Notes: a model not told the origin generated them from the sequence alone. DNA of 64,000 nucleotides from Cellulosimicrobium sp. CUA-896 (GCF_001942335.1 NZ_MKKH01000004.1:1-64000), one strand, 5' to 3'. Shown: positions 38,102 to 47,419, counted from the stretch's first letter. Numbers and translations are program-made.

Positions 38102-38243
38102 AACGAGTCGCTAATGTGTCCACCGTGTTACAGAGGTGCCGCAGTCCCAGGAAGCGCGCTATTTCGCCCGTTCGATCCCTGGTGAAGATCAGGGCGCGAC
38201 GGACTGGAGGGGCGACGGCGGCGGAGTCACCACCCGACGATGG

Positions 38244-38263
38244 TCTAGATTGGATCCATTACA
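38244..38263. promoter_or_regulatory. GntR-regulon site upstream of the amidohydrolase-deaminase-creatininase operon
   Basis: TCTAGATTGGATCCATTACA includes TAGATTGGATCCA, differing by one base from the site at 38072. It is 58-77 bp upstream of the ATG at 38321, on the other arm of the same divergent region. Confidence 0.65.
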
Positions 38264-38320
38264 CCCACGTCCGGGCACGCCGTCGTGGGGAACCGACCCG
38301 CGACGCAGGAGGAAGCACGG

Positions 38321-39082
38321 ATGATCATCGACGCCTACAACACGACCCAGGACGTCCGCGGGCGCAGCGACTACCTGACGGGCGTCCGCCCGGGGCAGCC
38401 CGCGCCGCCCTACACCCCGTTCGACGCGGGCCGGATCCTCGGCCGCATGGACGCGGCGGGCGTCGACAAGGCGATGGTGTGCTCCCTCGCGCAGCGCATC
38501 GAGAACGACTTCCTCGCCTCGCTCGTCCAGGCGCACCCGGACCGCCTCTTCGGGTTCGGCCAGGTCATGCCGCAGGACGACGACGCCGAGGACCAGATCC
38601 GCCGGTTCGTCGACGCGGGCCTCGTGGGCCTCAAGCTGCACCCGAGCATGCACGGGTACCACGTGGCCGACCACGGCCTGCTCGACCCGGTGTTCGCGGT
38701 GTGCGCGGAGCTCGGCATCCCCGTGCTCATCAACGCGCTCGACGACGCGTTCTGCGCGCCGCTCGCCATCGAGGAGATCGCCAAGGACCACCCGACCGTG
38801 ACGACGATCATCGCGCACATGGGCGCGGTGTGGAACGTGCCGGAGGCGATCCTCGTCGCAGAGCGCCGGGAGAACGTCTACCTGGAGACGTCCGCGACCC
38901 TGATGGCGGACGTGAAGCGCGCGTACGCGCGGCTGGGCGCCGAGAAGATCCTCATGGGCTCCGAGTGGCCCGGCAGCGACTTCGACCTCGAGCGCATGAA
39001 GATCGCGAAGGCCGTGCCGGACGAGGCCGACCGCGCCCTGATCGAGGGCGGCAACATGGCCCGGATCATGGGGTGGGCGTGA
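38321..39082 (+). CDS. Amidohydrolase-2-like TIM-barrel protein lacking the HxH metal motif
   Basis: The 253-residue protein follows the amidohydrolase_2 (ACMSD-like) pattern: LVGLKLHPSMHGY, IIAHMGAVWNVPEA, NVYLETSATL and ILMGSEWPGSDF. The N-terminal DAHxH metal motif is replaced by IIDAYNTTQDVRG, and the usual GSD near the end reads GSEWP, so the metal site is altered. It may be a variant hydrolase, a decarboxylase-like enzyme or a non-catalytic subunit. ATG 38321 is fixed by CAGGAGGAAG. The GTG of the next gene overlaps the stop (GTGA). Confidence 0.75.
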   Translation: MIIDAYNTTQDVRGRSDYLTGVRPGQPAPPYTPFDAGRILGRMDAAGVDKAMVCSLAQRIENDFLASLVQAHPDRLFGFGQVMPQDDDAEDQIRRFVDAGLVGLKLHPSMHGYHVADHGLLDPVFAVCAELGIPVLINALDDAFCAPLAIEEIAKDHPTVTTIIAHMGAVWNVPEAILVAERRENVYLETSATLMADVKRAYARLGAEKILMGSEWPGSDFDLERMKIAKAVPDEADRALIEGGNMARIMGWA

Positions 39083-39552
39083 CGACGTCCGCACGCCCGG
39101 CTCTGACCGAGACCGTCCAGGCCATGCCTCCGGCCGACCGGAAGCTCCTCGAGACGGCGCGCTCCGTCCTGGCCAGCCGGTACGCCGCCGGCCGCCACGA
39201 GGTCGCGGCCGCCGCACGGCTGGCCTCCGGCCAGGTCGTCACCGGACTCCACGTCGAAGCCAGCCAGGGGCGCGCGTCGGTGTGCGCGGAGTCCGGGGTC
39301 CTGTCCGCCGCGGCCGTCGCAGGCGAGGAGATCGTCGGCCTGGTGGCCGTCCTGCGTCGCCCCGACGGCGCCGAGCACCTCATCGAGCCCTGCGGCGTCT
39401 GCGCCGAGATCCTTGCCGACCACTGCCCCGACGCCGCGGTCTGGGCGGCCCGGCGAGGAGCCACCGAGCGGGTCGCCGCCGCCGACCTGCTCCCGTTCCG
39501 TCACGTGCGCACCGCACGCCTCGCCCCTCCCCGGAAGGACCCTCAGTCATGA
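39079..39552 (+). CDS. Cytidine-deaminase-fold protein
   Basis: This 157-residue protein has the zinc deaminase signature: RASVCAESGVLSAA supplies Cys and the proton-shuttle Glu, and EPCGVCAEIL supplies the PCxxC pair. The substrate strand usually reading FxNAS is HVEASQGRAS, so the preferred base or heterocycle is probably not cytidine. The length and layout are close to cytidine and blasticidin-S deaminases. It is the middle gene of a three-gene set coupled by GTGA and ATGA overlaps, which argues for a pathway role with the creatininase-family enzyme and not for nucleoside salvage. Confidence 0.8.
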   Translation: MTTSARPALTETVQAMPPADRKLLETARSVLASRYAAGRHEVAAAARLASGQVVTGLHVEASQGRASVCAESGVLSAAAVAGEEIVGLVAVLRRPDGAEHLIEPCGVCAEILADHCPDAAVWAARRGATERVAAADLLPFRHVRTARLAPPRKDPQS

Positions 39553-40355
39553 CCGCACTCCCCCCCACCGGCCTCGACGTCCCCGCGCTGGCCGCCGAGC
39601 TCGGCGGAACCGGCCGCCCGGTCCTCTGGGAGGAGCTCGACTGGCCCTCCGTGCCGGCCGTCGTCGAGCAGCACCGCGCGGTCATCATCCCCGTCGGCGC
39701 CATCGAGCAGCACGGGCCGCACCTGCCGCTGAACGTCGACACCGAGATCGACCTCGCGGTCGCGACCGCCGTCTCGGCGATCACCGGCATCCCCGTGGTC
39801 CCGCCGGTCTCGGTCGGCGTGTCGGCGTCGCACGGCGACTTCCCCGGCACCCTCACCGTCCGCCCTGAGACGCTCGTGGCGGTGATGGGCGACCTCACCG
39901 ACTCCCTCTACCGCTCGGGCGTGCGGCAGTTCGTCTTCATGTCGGGGCACATCTGGAACAACGGGGCGCTCGACGTGTCGATCGAGAACCTGCGCACCCG
40001 CTATGACGACGTGCGCGCCCGGTCCGTCGGCTACGTGACCATGTACCCCGGCCCCGAGGTGGACGGCCACGTCCGGTACGGCCGCGGCCTCATGCACGCG
40101 AACTTCTTCGAGACGTCGGTCATGCTGCACCTGCGTCCGGACCTCGTGCGGATGGACCGCGCGGTCTCCCACCGCGACGTGGACTCGTTCTGGGACTACC
40201 GCATGGACCAGGTGAGCGACACGGGCGTGTGGGGCAACGACGTCGCCGACGCGAACGCGGAGCACGGCCGCGCCGAGTTCGACCGCTGCGTCGAGCGCAA
40301 CGCGCGCGCCCTGGCGGCCGCGGTGCGCGAGCCGGAGCCGGAACGCAGCCGCTGA
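39549..40355 (+). CDS. Creatininase-family amidohydrolase
   Basis: The 268-residue protein has the creatininase metal and active-site motifs: GAIEQHGPHLPLNVDTEI (Glu, His, Asp), ASHGDFPGTLTV, MSGHIWNN and HANFFETSVML. In place of the common NGHGGN it reads SGHIWNN, and HAGxxETS is HANFFETS. Family members open cyclic amides such as creatinine or hydrolyse formamides in flavin and cofactor pathways. ATG 39549 overlaps the deaminase stop. Together with a deaminase-fold enzyme and two amidohydrolases it suggests stepwise ring opening of a nitrogen heterocycle, but the compound is unknown. Confidence 0.82.
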   Translation: MTALPPTGLDVPALAAELGGTGRPVLWEELDWPSVPAVVEQHRAVIIPVGAIEQHGPHLPLNVDTEIDLAVATAVSAITGIPVVPPVSVGVSASHGDFPGTLTVRPETLVAVMGDLTDSLYRSGVRQFVFMSGHIWNNGALDVSIENLRTRYDDVRARSVGYVTMYPGPEVDGHVRYGRGLMHANFFETSVMLHLRPDLVRMDRAVSHRDVDSFWDYRMDQVSDTGVWGNDVADANAEHGRAEFDRCVERNARALAAAVREPEPERSR

Positions 40356-40416
40356 GCGACCTGTCGGCACGACCCGGACGGGCCGGCCCCTCGTGGGGCG
40401 CCGTCCGCGTCCGCCG

Positions 40417-41645
40417 TCAGACCCGGACGCCCTCCGGTGCCGGGACGAGGGGCCGCGACCGGGCGAGCCGGAGCACGGGCACGACGAGGAGCTGCGCGGC
40501 CGCGACGCACAGGAGCGCCGCGGGCGACCCCCACAGCCCGATGAGCACCCCTCCGCAGGCGGCGCCCGCCGCCATGCCCAGCGACGTCGCGGCCGAGAAC
40601 ACCCCGATCGCGGTGGGTCGCTCGCGCTCCGGCAGCGCGGTCGTGCTGAGGAGCGTCAGCGACGGGTAGAGGGGCGCGTAGCCGACGCCGAGGACGACGG
40701 CCGCGAGCGCGGCCACGCCGAACGACGAGGCTGACGCCATGACCGCGAGCCCCGCGGCGACGACGACCAGGGCGGCGCCCGTCACCCGGACGGCACCGAG
40801 GCGGTCCGGCACCGACCCGAGGGCGAACCGCGCGGCGACGACGCTCGCCGCGAAGACGAGGAAGATGCTCGACGCCCCGAGCACGCCCGTCGACGACAGC
40901 CGCGCGACTCGAGGTGCTGCACGAGGAACGTCGTGAACACTCCCTGCGCGCCCCACGCGGTGAGCGCGACGAGCGCGGGCGCACCGACCACGGCCAGGAC
41001 CGGCCCCGCGCGGCCGCCACGCCGCTGCGGGAGCGGGGCCTGCGCCGCGGGGGACGGAACGGTGCGCGTACGCGGCGGCGCGGCGACCGACGAGGCCGCG
41101 ACCAGGACGACGGCCTGCACCGCGAGCAGGACCGTCCACGCGGCGACGTTGCCCCGCGACGCGTACACGTTCTCGACGAGCAACGGACCCAGCGCGAGCC
41201 CCACCCAGACGCTGACCCCGTAGTAGCCGAAGGCGCGGCCGCGCTCCCCCGGTGGCGACGTGGCGGAGACCCACGCCGTCGTGGCCACCGTGATCCCCGC
41301 GTTGCCCACGCCGTACAGCACGCGGGCCGCCGCGACGCTCGGCGTCGTGAAGACCACGACCATCGCGCCGATCGCCAGGACGGCGACGAGGGCGCTCACG
41401 AGCGTGACGGCCCGGGGCCCGAACCGACCTGCCGCCATGCCGACGAGGGTCATGCAGAGGGCACCGGTCAGGCTCGCGACGGAGACGAGGGCGCCGGACG
41501 CGGACTCGTCCGCACCCAGGAGGTCCGGAGCGGCGCGCGCGATGAGCGGTGCCGTGGCGGCGAGGACCGTGTAGTTGGCCGTCGCTGCCAGGACGACGAG
41601 CCAGAACCCCATCGAACGCGTACCACGGGCTCGGCAGGGGGACAC
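40417..41645 (-). CDS. MFS transporter of the GntR regulon, one frameshift
   Basis: A twelve-helix MFS protein of about 410 residues. The first nine helices, from FWLVVLAATANYTVLAATAP through LVALTAWGAQGVFTTFLVQH, are in one frame. The last ones, from GVLGASSIFLVFAASVVAAR, are in the next, with a shift near 40905. The loop RFGPRAVTLVSALVAV is the family signature region. GTG 41645 is chosen because GAGGAG is upstream, and ATG 41612 is the alternative. Two regulon sites lie 25-60 bp upstream. It is probably a second importer or an exporter for the pathway compound. Confidence 0.8.
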
Positions 41646-41670
41646 GGGCACTCCTCGGATCCGGTGAAGC

Positions 41671-41703
41671 GCGTATCCAATACGCACTAGATTGGATCCA
41701 ACA
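41671..41703. promoter_or_regulatory. Paired GntR-regulon sites upstream of the MFS gene
   Basis: GCGTATCCAATACGC (41671-41685) is a palindrome with perfect 6-bp arms. CTAGATTGGATCCAAC (41688-41703) contains the near-palindrome ATTGGATCCAA. The two are adjacent and contain ATTGGATAC and ATTGGATCC, the core shared by all sites of this cluster. Confidence 0.7.
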
Positions 41704-41746
41704 GTACGGCCGCGGGGCCCGCCCGGCGAAACCGCGCCCTGTCGGG

Positions 41747-42460
41747 TCAGCCCCGGATCGTCGTGGACGACCTCAGCTCGTACCAGCGCGCGACCTGCTC
41801 GCCGACGTTGAGCACGTGGCGGCGCATGAGACGCGCCGCGAGGTCGCCGTCCTCCGCGGCGAGCGCGTCGATGATCTCCACGTGCTCGCGGTGGTTGCCC
41901 TCGCGGTGCTTCGCGTTCTCGCGCAGCAGCATCGCCGGCACGTTGCGCGGGTAGGACAGCAGGATGTCGTTGAGCAGCCGCTGGAGGCGTCCGTTGTTCG
42001 CGGCCTCGTGGATCGTGGAGTGCAGCGCGTAGTCGTTCGCGGCGTCGAGCTCGCGCACCCGCATCGGCGTCGAGCGCTCCGCTGCCGTGCGAGCCAGGTC
42101 GTAGAGCGCGTCGTTGGACTCCCGCATCATGGCGATGGTGCGGGCCGACAGCCGCGTCGCCGCCCGGCGGGCGGCGAGCGCCTCGAGCTCGGCACGGACC
42201 TCGTACGTCTCGCGCACCTCCCACGGGACGGGGACGCGCACCACGGCGCCACGGTGGGGGTGGATCTCGATGAGACCGCTCGTCTGGAGCTGGCGCAGGG
42301 CCTCTCGCACCGGCGTGCGGCTCGTCCCGAACTGCTCGGCGAGGTCCGCCTGACGCAACGGCTGGCCGACCGGGATCTCGCCGGAGAGGATCTGGTCGCG
42401 GATCCGGGCGGCGAGGCCGTCGACCAGTGCGGCGCCGTCCCTCGCCTTCGTCGTCGTCAT
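41747..42460 (-). CDS. GntR-family regulator with FCD ligand domain
   Basis: The 237-residue protein has the GntR winged helix (RIRDQILSGEIPVGQPLRQA, then EQFGTSRTPVREALRQLQTS) and an FCD effector domain with metal-type residues in YALHSTIHEAANN and REHVEIIDAL. FCD regulators typically bind carboxylates and release a short palindrome near ATTGGATACAAT. ATG 42460 follows GAGGAG. A TTG at 42523 would extend the frame but lies within the operator-like site, so it is rejected. It is the likely controller of the catabolic regulon at 31.4-41.6 kb and of itself. Confidence 0.87.
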   Translation of the reverse strand: MTTTKARDGAALVDGLAARIRDQILSGEIPVGQPLRQADLAEQFGTSRTPVREALRQLQTSGLIEIHPHRGAVVRVPVPWEVRETYEVRAELEALAARRAATRLSARTIAMMRESNDALYDLARTAAERSTPMRVRELDAANDYALHSTIHEAANNGRLQRLLNDILLSYPRNVPAMLLRENAKHREGNHREHVEIIDALAAEDGDLAARLMRRHVLNVGEQVARWYELRSSTTIRG

Positions 42461-42513
42461 GGGTCTCCTCGCAGAGGGATGGCGCTTCGTCGCCGCGCGG
42501 GAGAGCGTGGCGG

Positions 42514-42527
42514 ATGTATCCAATCAC
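42514..42527. promoter_or_regulatory. GntR autoregulatory site
   Basis: ATGTATCCAATCAC (reverse complement GTGATTGGATACAT) lies 54-67 bp upstream of the GntR start. It matches the core of the sites at 38072, 38244, 41671 and 41688. Confidence 0.6.
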
Positions 42528-42553
42528 GCGCGTGTGTCCGTCGTGTGACGGGA

Positions 42554-43081
42554 TCAGCCCTCCCAGAGGACGCCGCGCTCGTCGTCGAACACCCGCAGGC
42601 GGGCGAGGCGCAGGGGCCGCCGCGCGAGCTCGCCGAGCGCGGCGACGCCGGGGCCGAGCTGGTCGTCGGCGACGCGGCGGGCGAGGGACACGTGCGGCGT
42701 CCAGCGTCCGGGCTCGGTGAGCTCGCCGGGCTCGGACCGCACGAGGTGCTCGCGGAGCCACGCCTGGGCGGTGAGCAGGCCGACGTCGGGCACGACGTGC
42801 AGGGCGAGCGCGCGGCGCCGCCGCCCGCCGAGGAGCACGAGGCCGTCGACGCGGGTCTCGCGCCCGGTGAGCCGGGGGTCGGCGCGCCGGACGGCGGACT
42901 CGAGCCGGTCGGCCGCGTCGTCGTTCAGCGCCCGGCACACGACCGCGGTCAGGTGCGGCCGGTTCGACGGCGAGGTGTGCAGCGCGAGGCTCGCGAGCCC
43001 GGCGGACGTCATGAGGTCCCAGTAGTCCCGGACCCACGCCTCGCCGCGGGCGTCGAACAGCCACTCCACGGTCTGTGTCAT
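42554..43081 (-). CDS. 2H phosphoesterase / 2'-5' RNA ligase-like protein
   Basis: A 175-residue protein with two H-x-T/S motifs, PHLTAVVC (about residue 42) and PHVSLARR (about 130), each at a strand end, as in the LigT/2H phosphoesterase superfamily. These enzymes hydrolyse or join 2',3'-cyclic or 2'-5' phosphodiesters in RNA or nucleotides. ATG 43081 is the likely start. It is divergent from the KAS II gene and appears independent of the GntR cluster. Confidence 0.75.
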   Translation of the reverse strand: MTQTVEWLFDARGEAWVRDYWDLMTSAGLASLALHTSPSNRPHLTAVVCRALNDDAADRLESAVRRADPRLTGRETRVDGLVLLGGRRRRALALHVVPDVGLLTAQAWLREHLVRSEPGELTEPGRWTPHVSLARRVADDQLGPGVAALGELARRPLRLARLRVFDDERGVLWEG

Positions 43082-43219
43082 CCCCCACAGCATGGGCCAC
43101 GGACCCCGCTCCCACCGTTCCGCGAGCGCCGGCCGAAACCTGAACTTCACCCGGATGAGGCACAGTTGTGCCAGCAGGTCCCGTGCAGGGCGGGACCCGG
43201 GGCTCGCAGGGGGTGCCGG

Positions 43220-44428
43220 ATGGATCGTGTCGTGGTGTCGGGGGTCGGTGCGGTGACGCCGATGGGTGTCACGGCAGGATCGACGTGGGGCGCGCTGGTC
43301 GAGGGCGCGAGCGGGATCGCCTCGATCAAGGACGACTGGGCGCAGGAGCTGCCCGTGCGCATCGCGGGGCGGGTGGACGACGCGTTCGCCGACGCCCTCG
43401 CGGTGCGTGAGCTGCGTCGTACGGACCGCGCGGAGCAGCTGGCGCTCGTCGCGGGACGCGAGGCGTGGGCGGACGCCGGCAGCCCCGACGCCGACCCGGA
43501 GCGCGTCGCGGTCGTCATCGGCTCCGCCAACGGCGGTATCGCGACGACCCTGGAGCAGAGCCGCGTGCTGGAGACCCGCGGGCACCGGCGCGTGTCGCCG
43601 CACACGGTGACGATGCTCATGTCGAACGGTCCGGCGGCGTGGCTGTCGATCGACCTCGGCGCGAAGGCGGGCGCGCGGGCACCGATCAGCGCGTGCGCGG
43701 CGGGCGCGGAGGCGATCGCGACCGGTCGAGAGATGATCCTCGCCGGGTCGGCGGACGTCGTCGTGTGCGGGGGCGTGGAGGCCGGGGTGCTGCCGTTCTC
43801 CCTCGCGGCGTTCGCCCAGGCGCGCGCCCTGTCGACGCGCAACGACGAGCCCGAGCGGGCGTCGCGCCCGTTCGACGTCGGACGCGACGGGTTCGTCATG
43901 AGCGAGGGGTGCGCGCTCGTCGTGCTCGAGCGCGAGAGCCATGCGCGGGCGCGCGGGGCGCGCGTGCTCGGCGCGATCGCCGGTGCGGCCGTGACGTCGG
44001 ACGCGTTCGACATCGTCGGCGGCGACCCGGAGAACCAGGCGCGCACCATCACCCTCGCCCTCCGGTCGGCCGGCCTGGCGCCCGCCGACATGGGGTTCGT
44101 GCACGCGCACGCCACCTCGACGCCCGCGGGGGACCTCGCGGAGGCCGCCGCCATCCGGGCCGCGCTCCCGTCGCCGCCGCCCGTCACGTCGACGAAGGGC
44201 GCGACCGGTCACCTGCTCGGCGCGGCGGGGTCGCTCGGGATCGTCGCCGCCCTGGGTGCGCTGCGCGAGGGCCGCGTCCCGCCGACGCTCAACGTCGACG
44301 AGCAGGACCCGGGGGTCGACCTCGACGTCGTCACCGGCGCGGCGCGCCCGACGACCGCGGAGCACGCGCTCGTCAACGCGTTCGGGTTCGGCGGGCACAG
44401 CGCGGCGGTCGTGGTGTCGCGCGCCTGA
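43220..44428 (+). CDS. Beta-ketoacyl-ACP synthase II (KAS II)
   Basis: This 402-residue thiolase-fold condensing enzyme extends acyl chains on ACP. It shows the N-terminal VVVSGVGAVTPMGVTAGSTW, the active-site Cys in PISACAAGAEA (about 158), and the two His residues in HAHATSTPAGD (about 296) and STKGATGHLLGAAGS (about 330), so the Cys-His-His triad is complete. The active-site loop reads ACAAG instead of ACATG. It stands alone, with no other fatty acid or polyketide genes nearby. Confidence 0.87.
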   Translation: MDRVVVSGVGAVTPMGVTAGSTWGALVEGASGIASIKDDWAQELPVRIAGRVDDAFADALAVRELRRTDRAEQLALVAGREAWADAGSPDADPERVAVVIGSANGGIATTLEQSRVLETRGHRRVSPHTVTMLMSNGPAAWLSIDLGAKAGARAPISACAAGAEAIATGREMILAGSADVVVCGGVEAGVLPFSLAAFAQARALSTRNDEPERASRPFDVGRDGFVMSEGCALVVLERESHARARGARVLGAIAGAAVTSDAFDIVGGDPENQARTITLALRSAGLAPADMGFVHAHATSTPAGDLAEAAAIRAALPSPPPVTSTKGATGHLLGAAGSLGIVAALGALREGRVPPTLNVDEQDPGVDLDVVTGAARPTTAEHALVNAFGFGGHSAAVVVSRA

Positions 44429-44478
44429 GACGCGCCGGCGTCCGCCCGACGGCGCGACCGGCCGTGGGTCGCGGGCCG

Positions 44479-45896
44479 TCAGGCGCGCGCGTCGCCCGCC
44501 CTCGCGTCGCCCGTCGTCGTGTCGCCCGCCGTCGTGTCGCCCGCCCCGTCGCGGTCGGGAGCGCGCCTGCCGCGGCCCCCGCCCGTCCAGCGCACCACCG
44601 CGTAGAGCACGACGCCGACGGCGAGCAGGATGCCGGCCCGCAGCCACGTGGCCGCGTCCTGCTGGCTGAGCAGCAGCACGCAGGAGGCCACGCCGAGGAC
44701 GGGCACGACCGTGGCGACGCGGAAGTGGGGCTCGTCCACGTGCTCGCGCCGCAGCACGAGCACCGCGACGTTGACGGCCGCGAACACGACGAGCAGGAGC
44801 AGGACCACGGTCTCGGCGAGCGCCGCGACGTCGCCCGTGAAGACGAGTCCCATCGCGACGAGGGTCGTCGCGACGATCGCGACCCACGGGGTGCGTCGGC
44901 CGGGCAGCACGCGGCCGAGCGCGGACGGCAGGATGCCCTGCTCGGCCATGCCGTACGCGAGCCGGCTCGCCATGATCATGGTGAGCAACGCACCGTTGGC
45001 GACGGCGACGAGGGCGATGAGGGAGAACACCCACTGCGGCACCGAGCCCTCGGCGTCGACGACCTCGAGCAGCGGGCCCGTCGAGCCGGCGAGCGTGTCG
45101 GGCGCGACGACGGCGACCGCGGCGATCCGACCGCGACGTAGACGACCCCCGCGGTGATCAGCGCCCCGAACAGGGCGCGCGGGTAGGCGCGGCGTACGTC
45201 GCGCACCTCCTCGGCCAGGTTGGCCGACGTCTCGAACCCGACGAAGGAGTAGTACGCGAGAATGGCTGCGGCGAGGACGGCCAGGGCCGGCGTCGTCCCC
45301 TCGGCGAACTGCGTGACGCGCGCCGGCTCGCCCTCCCCCCGGCCGAGCACGACGGCGGCGAGCACGACGACCAGCACGAGGCCGGACAGCTCGATCGCGG
45401 TCATGGCGACGTTGGCGCGCAGCGACTCCTTGATGCCGCGCGCGTTGAGCGCGGCCACGGCGGCGAGGAACAGCACCGCGACGAGGCGGTCGGGCGCGTC
45501 GACGAACGTCGCGAAGTAGTCGCCCGCGAACGCGAGCGACAGCCCCGCGGCGCTCGTCACGCCGGCGGCGAGCATCGAGAAGCCCACGAGGAACGACACG
45601 AGGGGGCTGCGGAACGCGCGGTCGGCGAACACCGCAGCACCGCCGGCGCGCGGGTACTTGGTGACGAGCTCCGCGTACGAGCCGGCGGTGAGCAGCGCGA
45701 GGCCGAGCGCGACGAGCAGCGGCAGCCACACGGCCCCGCCGACCTCCCCCGCCATCTCGCCGACCAGCGCGTAGACGCCGGCCCCGAGCACGTCACCGAG
45801 GATGAACAGGTAGAGGAGCCGTCCGCCGACGGAGCGGGACAGCCGGGTGTCCGGGTCCGTCCCCTCGCGCCCGGCCGGGGCGTCGGTGCTGGTCAC
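44479..45896 (-). CDS. APC-family amino acid permease, one frameshift
   Basis: An amino acid/polyamine/organocation transporter of about 470 residues with twelve helices. The first helix carries the substrate loop LGAGVYALVGEMAGEVGG, and YYSFVGFETSANLAEEV is the conserved helix-6 region. Frame one covers the first seven helices, and the rest follows a shift near 45130. The GTG at 45896 is the likely start. The C-terminus ends in a hydrophilic repeat (GDTTAGDTTTGDARAGDARA) encoded by tandem 15-bp units. Confidence 0.82.
44482..44541 (-). repeat. Tandem 15-bp repeat encoding the permease tail
   Basis: Four units with pattern GTCGCCCGYCSTCGY on the plus strand encode GDxxx pentapeptides at the permease C-terminus. 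Copy number may vary between strains. Confidence 0.5.
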
Positions 45897-46030
45897 GCGA
45901 TCACGCTCGCACGGCGCCCCGGCGCTCGCGCGCGTTGCGGCTCGGCCGTCGACGTCCGGCGCCGAGGATCCGGGTCGGATCGGGGGACACCCCGATGTCG
46001 CGGGACGAGGAGTCGCCGTAGTTTCGAGCC

Positions 46031-46234
46031 ATGAGCACCTCCGCAGCCTCCCCGTCCCTGTCCCGTCCGCGCCACGGCCGCATGATCGCGGGAGTGTGCG
46101 CGGGCATCGCCCGCCGCTTCGGGTGGAGCACGACCGTCGTGCGCGTCGTGACGGTCGCCTCCCTCCTCCTGCCCGGTCCGCAGGTCCTCGCCTACGTGGT
46201 CCTGTGGCTCCTCATGCCGAACGACCGCGACTGA
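46031..46234 (+). CDS. PspC-domain small membrane protein
   Basis: A 67-residue protein that is nearly all PspC domain: RMIAGVCAGIARRFGWSTTV followed by the membrane segment VVTVASLLLPGPQVLAYVVL and the family ending LLMPNDRD. PspC proteins take part in membrane stress responses. ATG 46031 is the only sensible start. It is followed after 69 bp by the ene-reductase gene. Confidence 0.82.
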   Translation: MSTSAASPSLSRPRHGRMIAGVCAGIARRFGWSTTVVRVVTVASLLLPGPQVLAYVVLWLLMPNDRD

Positions 46235-46303
46235 CGCCGGCCACGCCGGCGGCCGTGGCGCGCGTCACGGAATGCGCGGGCGGCGGCCGACGCTGGGACC
46301 TGC

Positions 46304-47376
46304 GTGAAGATCTTCGACCCCATCACCGTCGGCAGCGTCCGGCTCGCCAACCGTGTCGTGATGGCGCCGCTCACCCGGTTGCGCGCCGGGCGGGCCGGCG
46401 TCCCCGGCGACCTGCTCGTCGAGCACTACCGCCAGCGGGCCGGCATGGGCCTGGTCCTCACCGAGGGCACCTACCCCGTGCTCGAGGGCCGCACGTGGAC
46501 GGGCCAGCCCGGCATCGAGACCGCCGAGCAGGCTGCCGGCTGGGCGCGCGTCGCCGACGCCGTGCACGCCGCGGGCGGGCGCATCGCGATGCAGGTCATG
46601 CACGGCGGCCGCATCGCGCATCCCGACGTCACCGGTGCGCGGGTCGTCTCCGCCAGCGCCGTGGCCGCTCCGGGCGAGATCCGCACGCCGTCCGGCAAGG
46701 CGGACCACCCCGTGCCGCACGCGCTCGAGGCCGACGAGATCGCCGAGGTCGTCCGCGGCTTCGCCGCCGCCGCCCGCCGCGCGGTCGACGCAGGCCTCGA
46801 CGCCGTCGAGGTGCACGGCGCCAACGGCTACCTGATCCACCAGTTCCTCTCTCCCGCCAGCAACCTGCGCACCGACGCCTACGGTGCGACGCCCGAGGGC
46901 CGCGCGCGGTTCGCGATCGAGGTCGTGACCGCCGTCGCGGCGGAGATCGGCGCCGACCGGACCGGCATCCGGCTGTCGCCCCAGCACGACATCCAGGGCG
47001 CGGTCGAGACCGACCCCGAGGTCACCGCCGCGACGTACGCGGCCTCGCGGACGGTCTGGCGCCGCTCGGGCTCGCGTTCGTCGACGTGCTGCACCGGGAC
47101 CTGGGCGGCGAGCTCGTCCAGGGCATCCGCCCCCGCGTCGGCGCGCCGCTGATCGGCAACTCCGGCTTCGCGGTGAGCACCACGCGCGACGAGGCCGTCG
47201 GCCTGGTCGAGGACGGCGTCGTCGACCTCGCCGCGGTCGGCCGCGCCGCGATCGCCAACCCCGACCTGGTCGCGCGCTGGGCGCGGGACCTGGGCGAGAA
47301 CGCGCCCGACCCGGCCACGTTCTACGCCGACGGCGCCGAGGGGTACACGGACTACCCGGCGGCGGGCGCCGCCTGA
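46304..47376 (+). CDS. Old yellow enzyme-type NADH:flavin oxidoreductase, one frameshift
   Basis: An FMN ene-reductase of about 357 residues. It has RVVMAPLTRLRA (FMN contacts), the catalytic HGANGYLIHQFLSPASNLRT with the His/Asn pair near residue 168, and the FMN phosphate region LIGNSGF. After about 47050 the protein continues one frame over with GLAPLGLAFVDVLHRDLGG. GTG 46304 is the start. Such enzymes reduce activated alkenes, quinones or nitro compounds. Confidence 0.85.
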
Positions 47377-47419
47377 GCCCCCGCTCCGGCGGGCCGGCGG
47401 CGGCGACCACCGGCACGTC

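Noticed and set aside
42461-42523. Longer GntR start at TTG 42523
   Set aside because: The TTG lies inside the operator-like TTGGATACAT, and ATG 42460 has a good GAGGAG site.
43220-44428. Polyketide or fatty acid gene cluster around the KAS II gene
   Set aside because: No ACP, acyltransferase, ketoreductase or other synthase gene is near; neighbours are unrelated.
44482-44541. Surface adhesin-like repeat
   Set aside because: The repeat encodes only a 20-residue hydrophilic tail of a cytoplasm-facing permease end.
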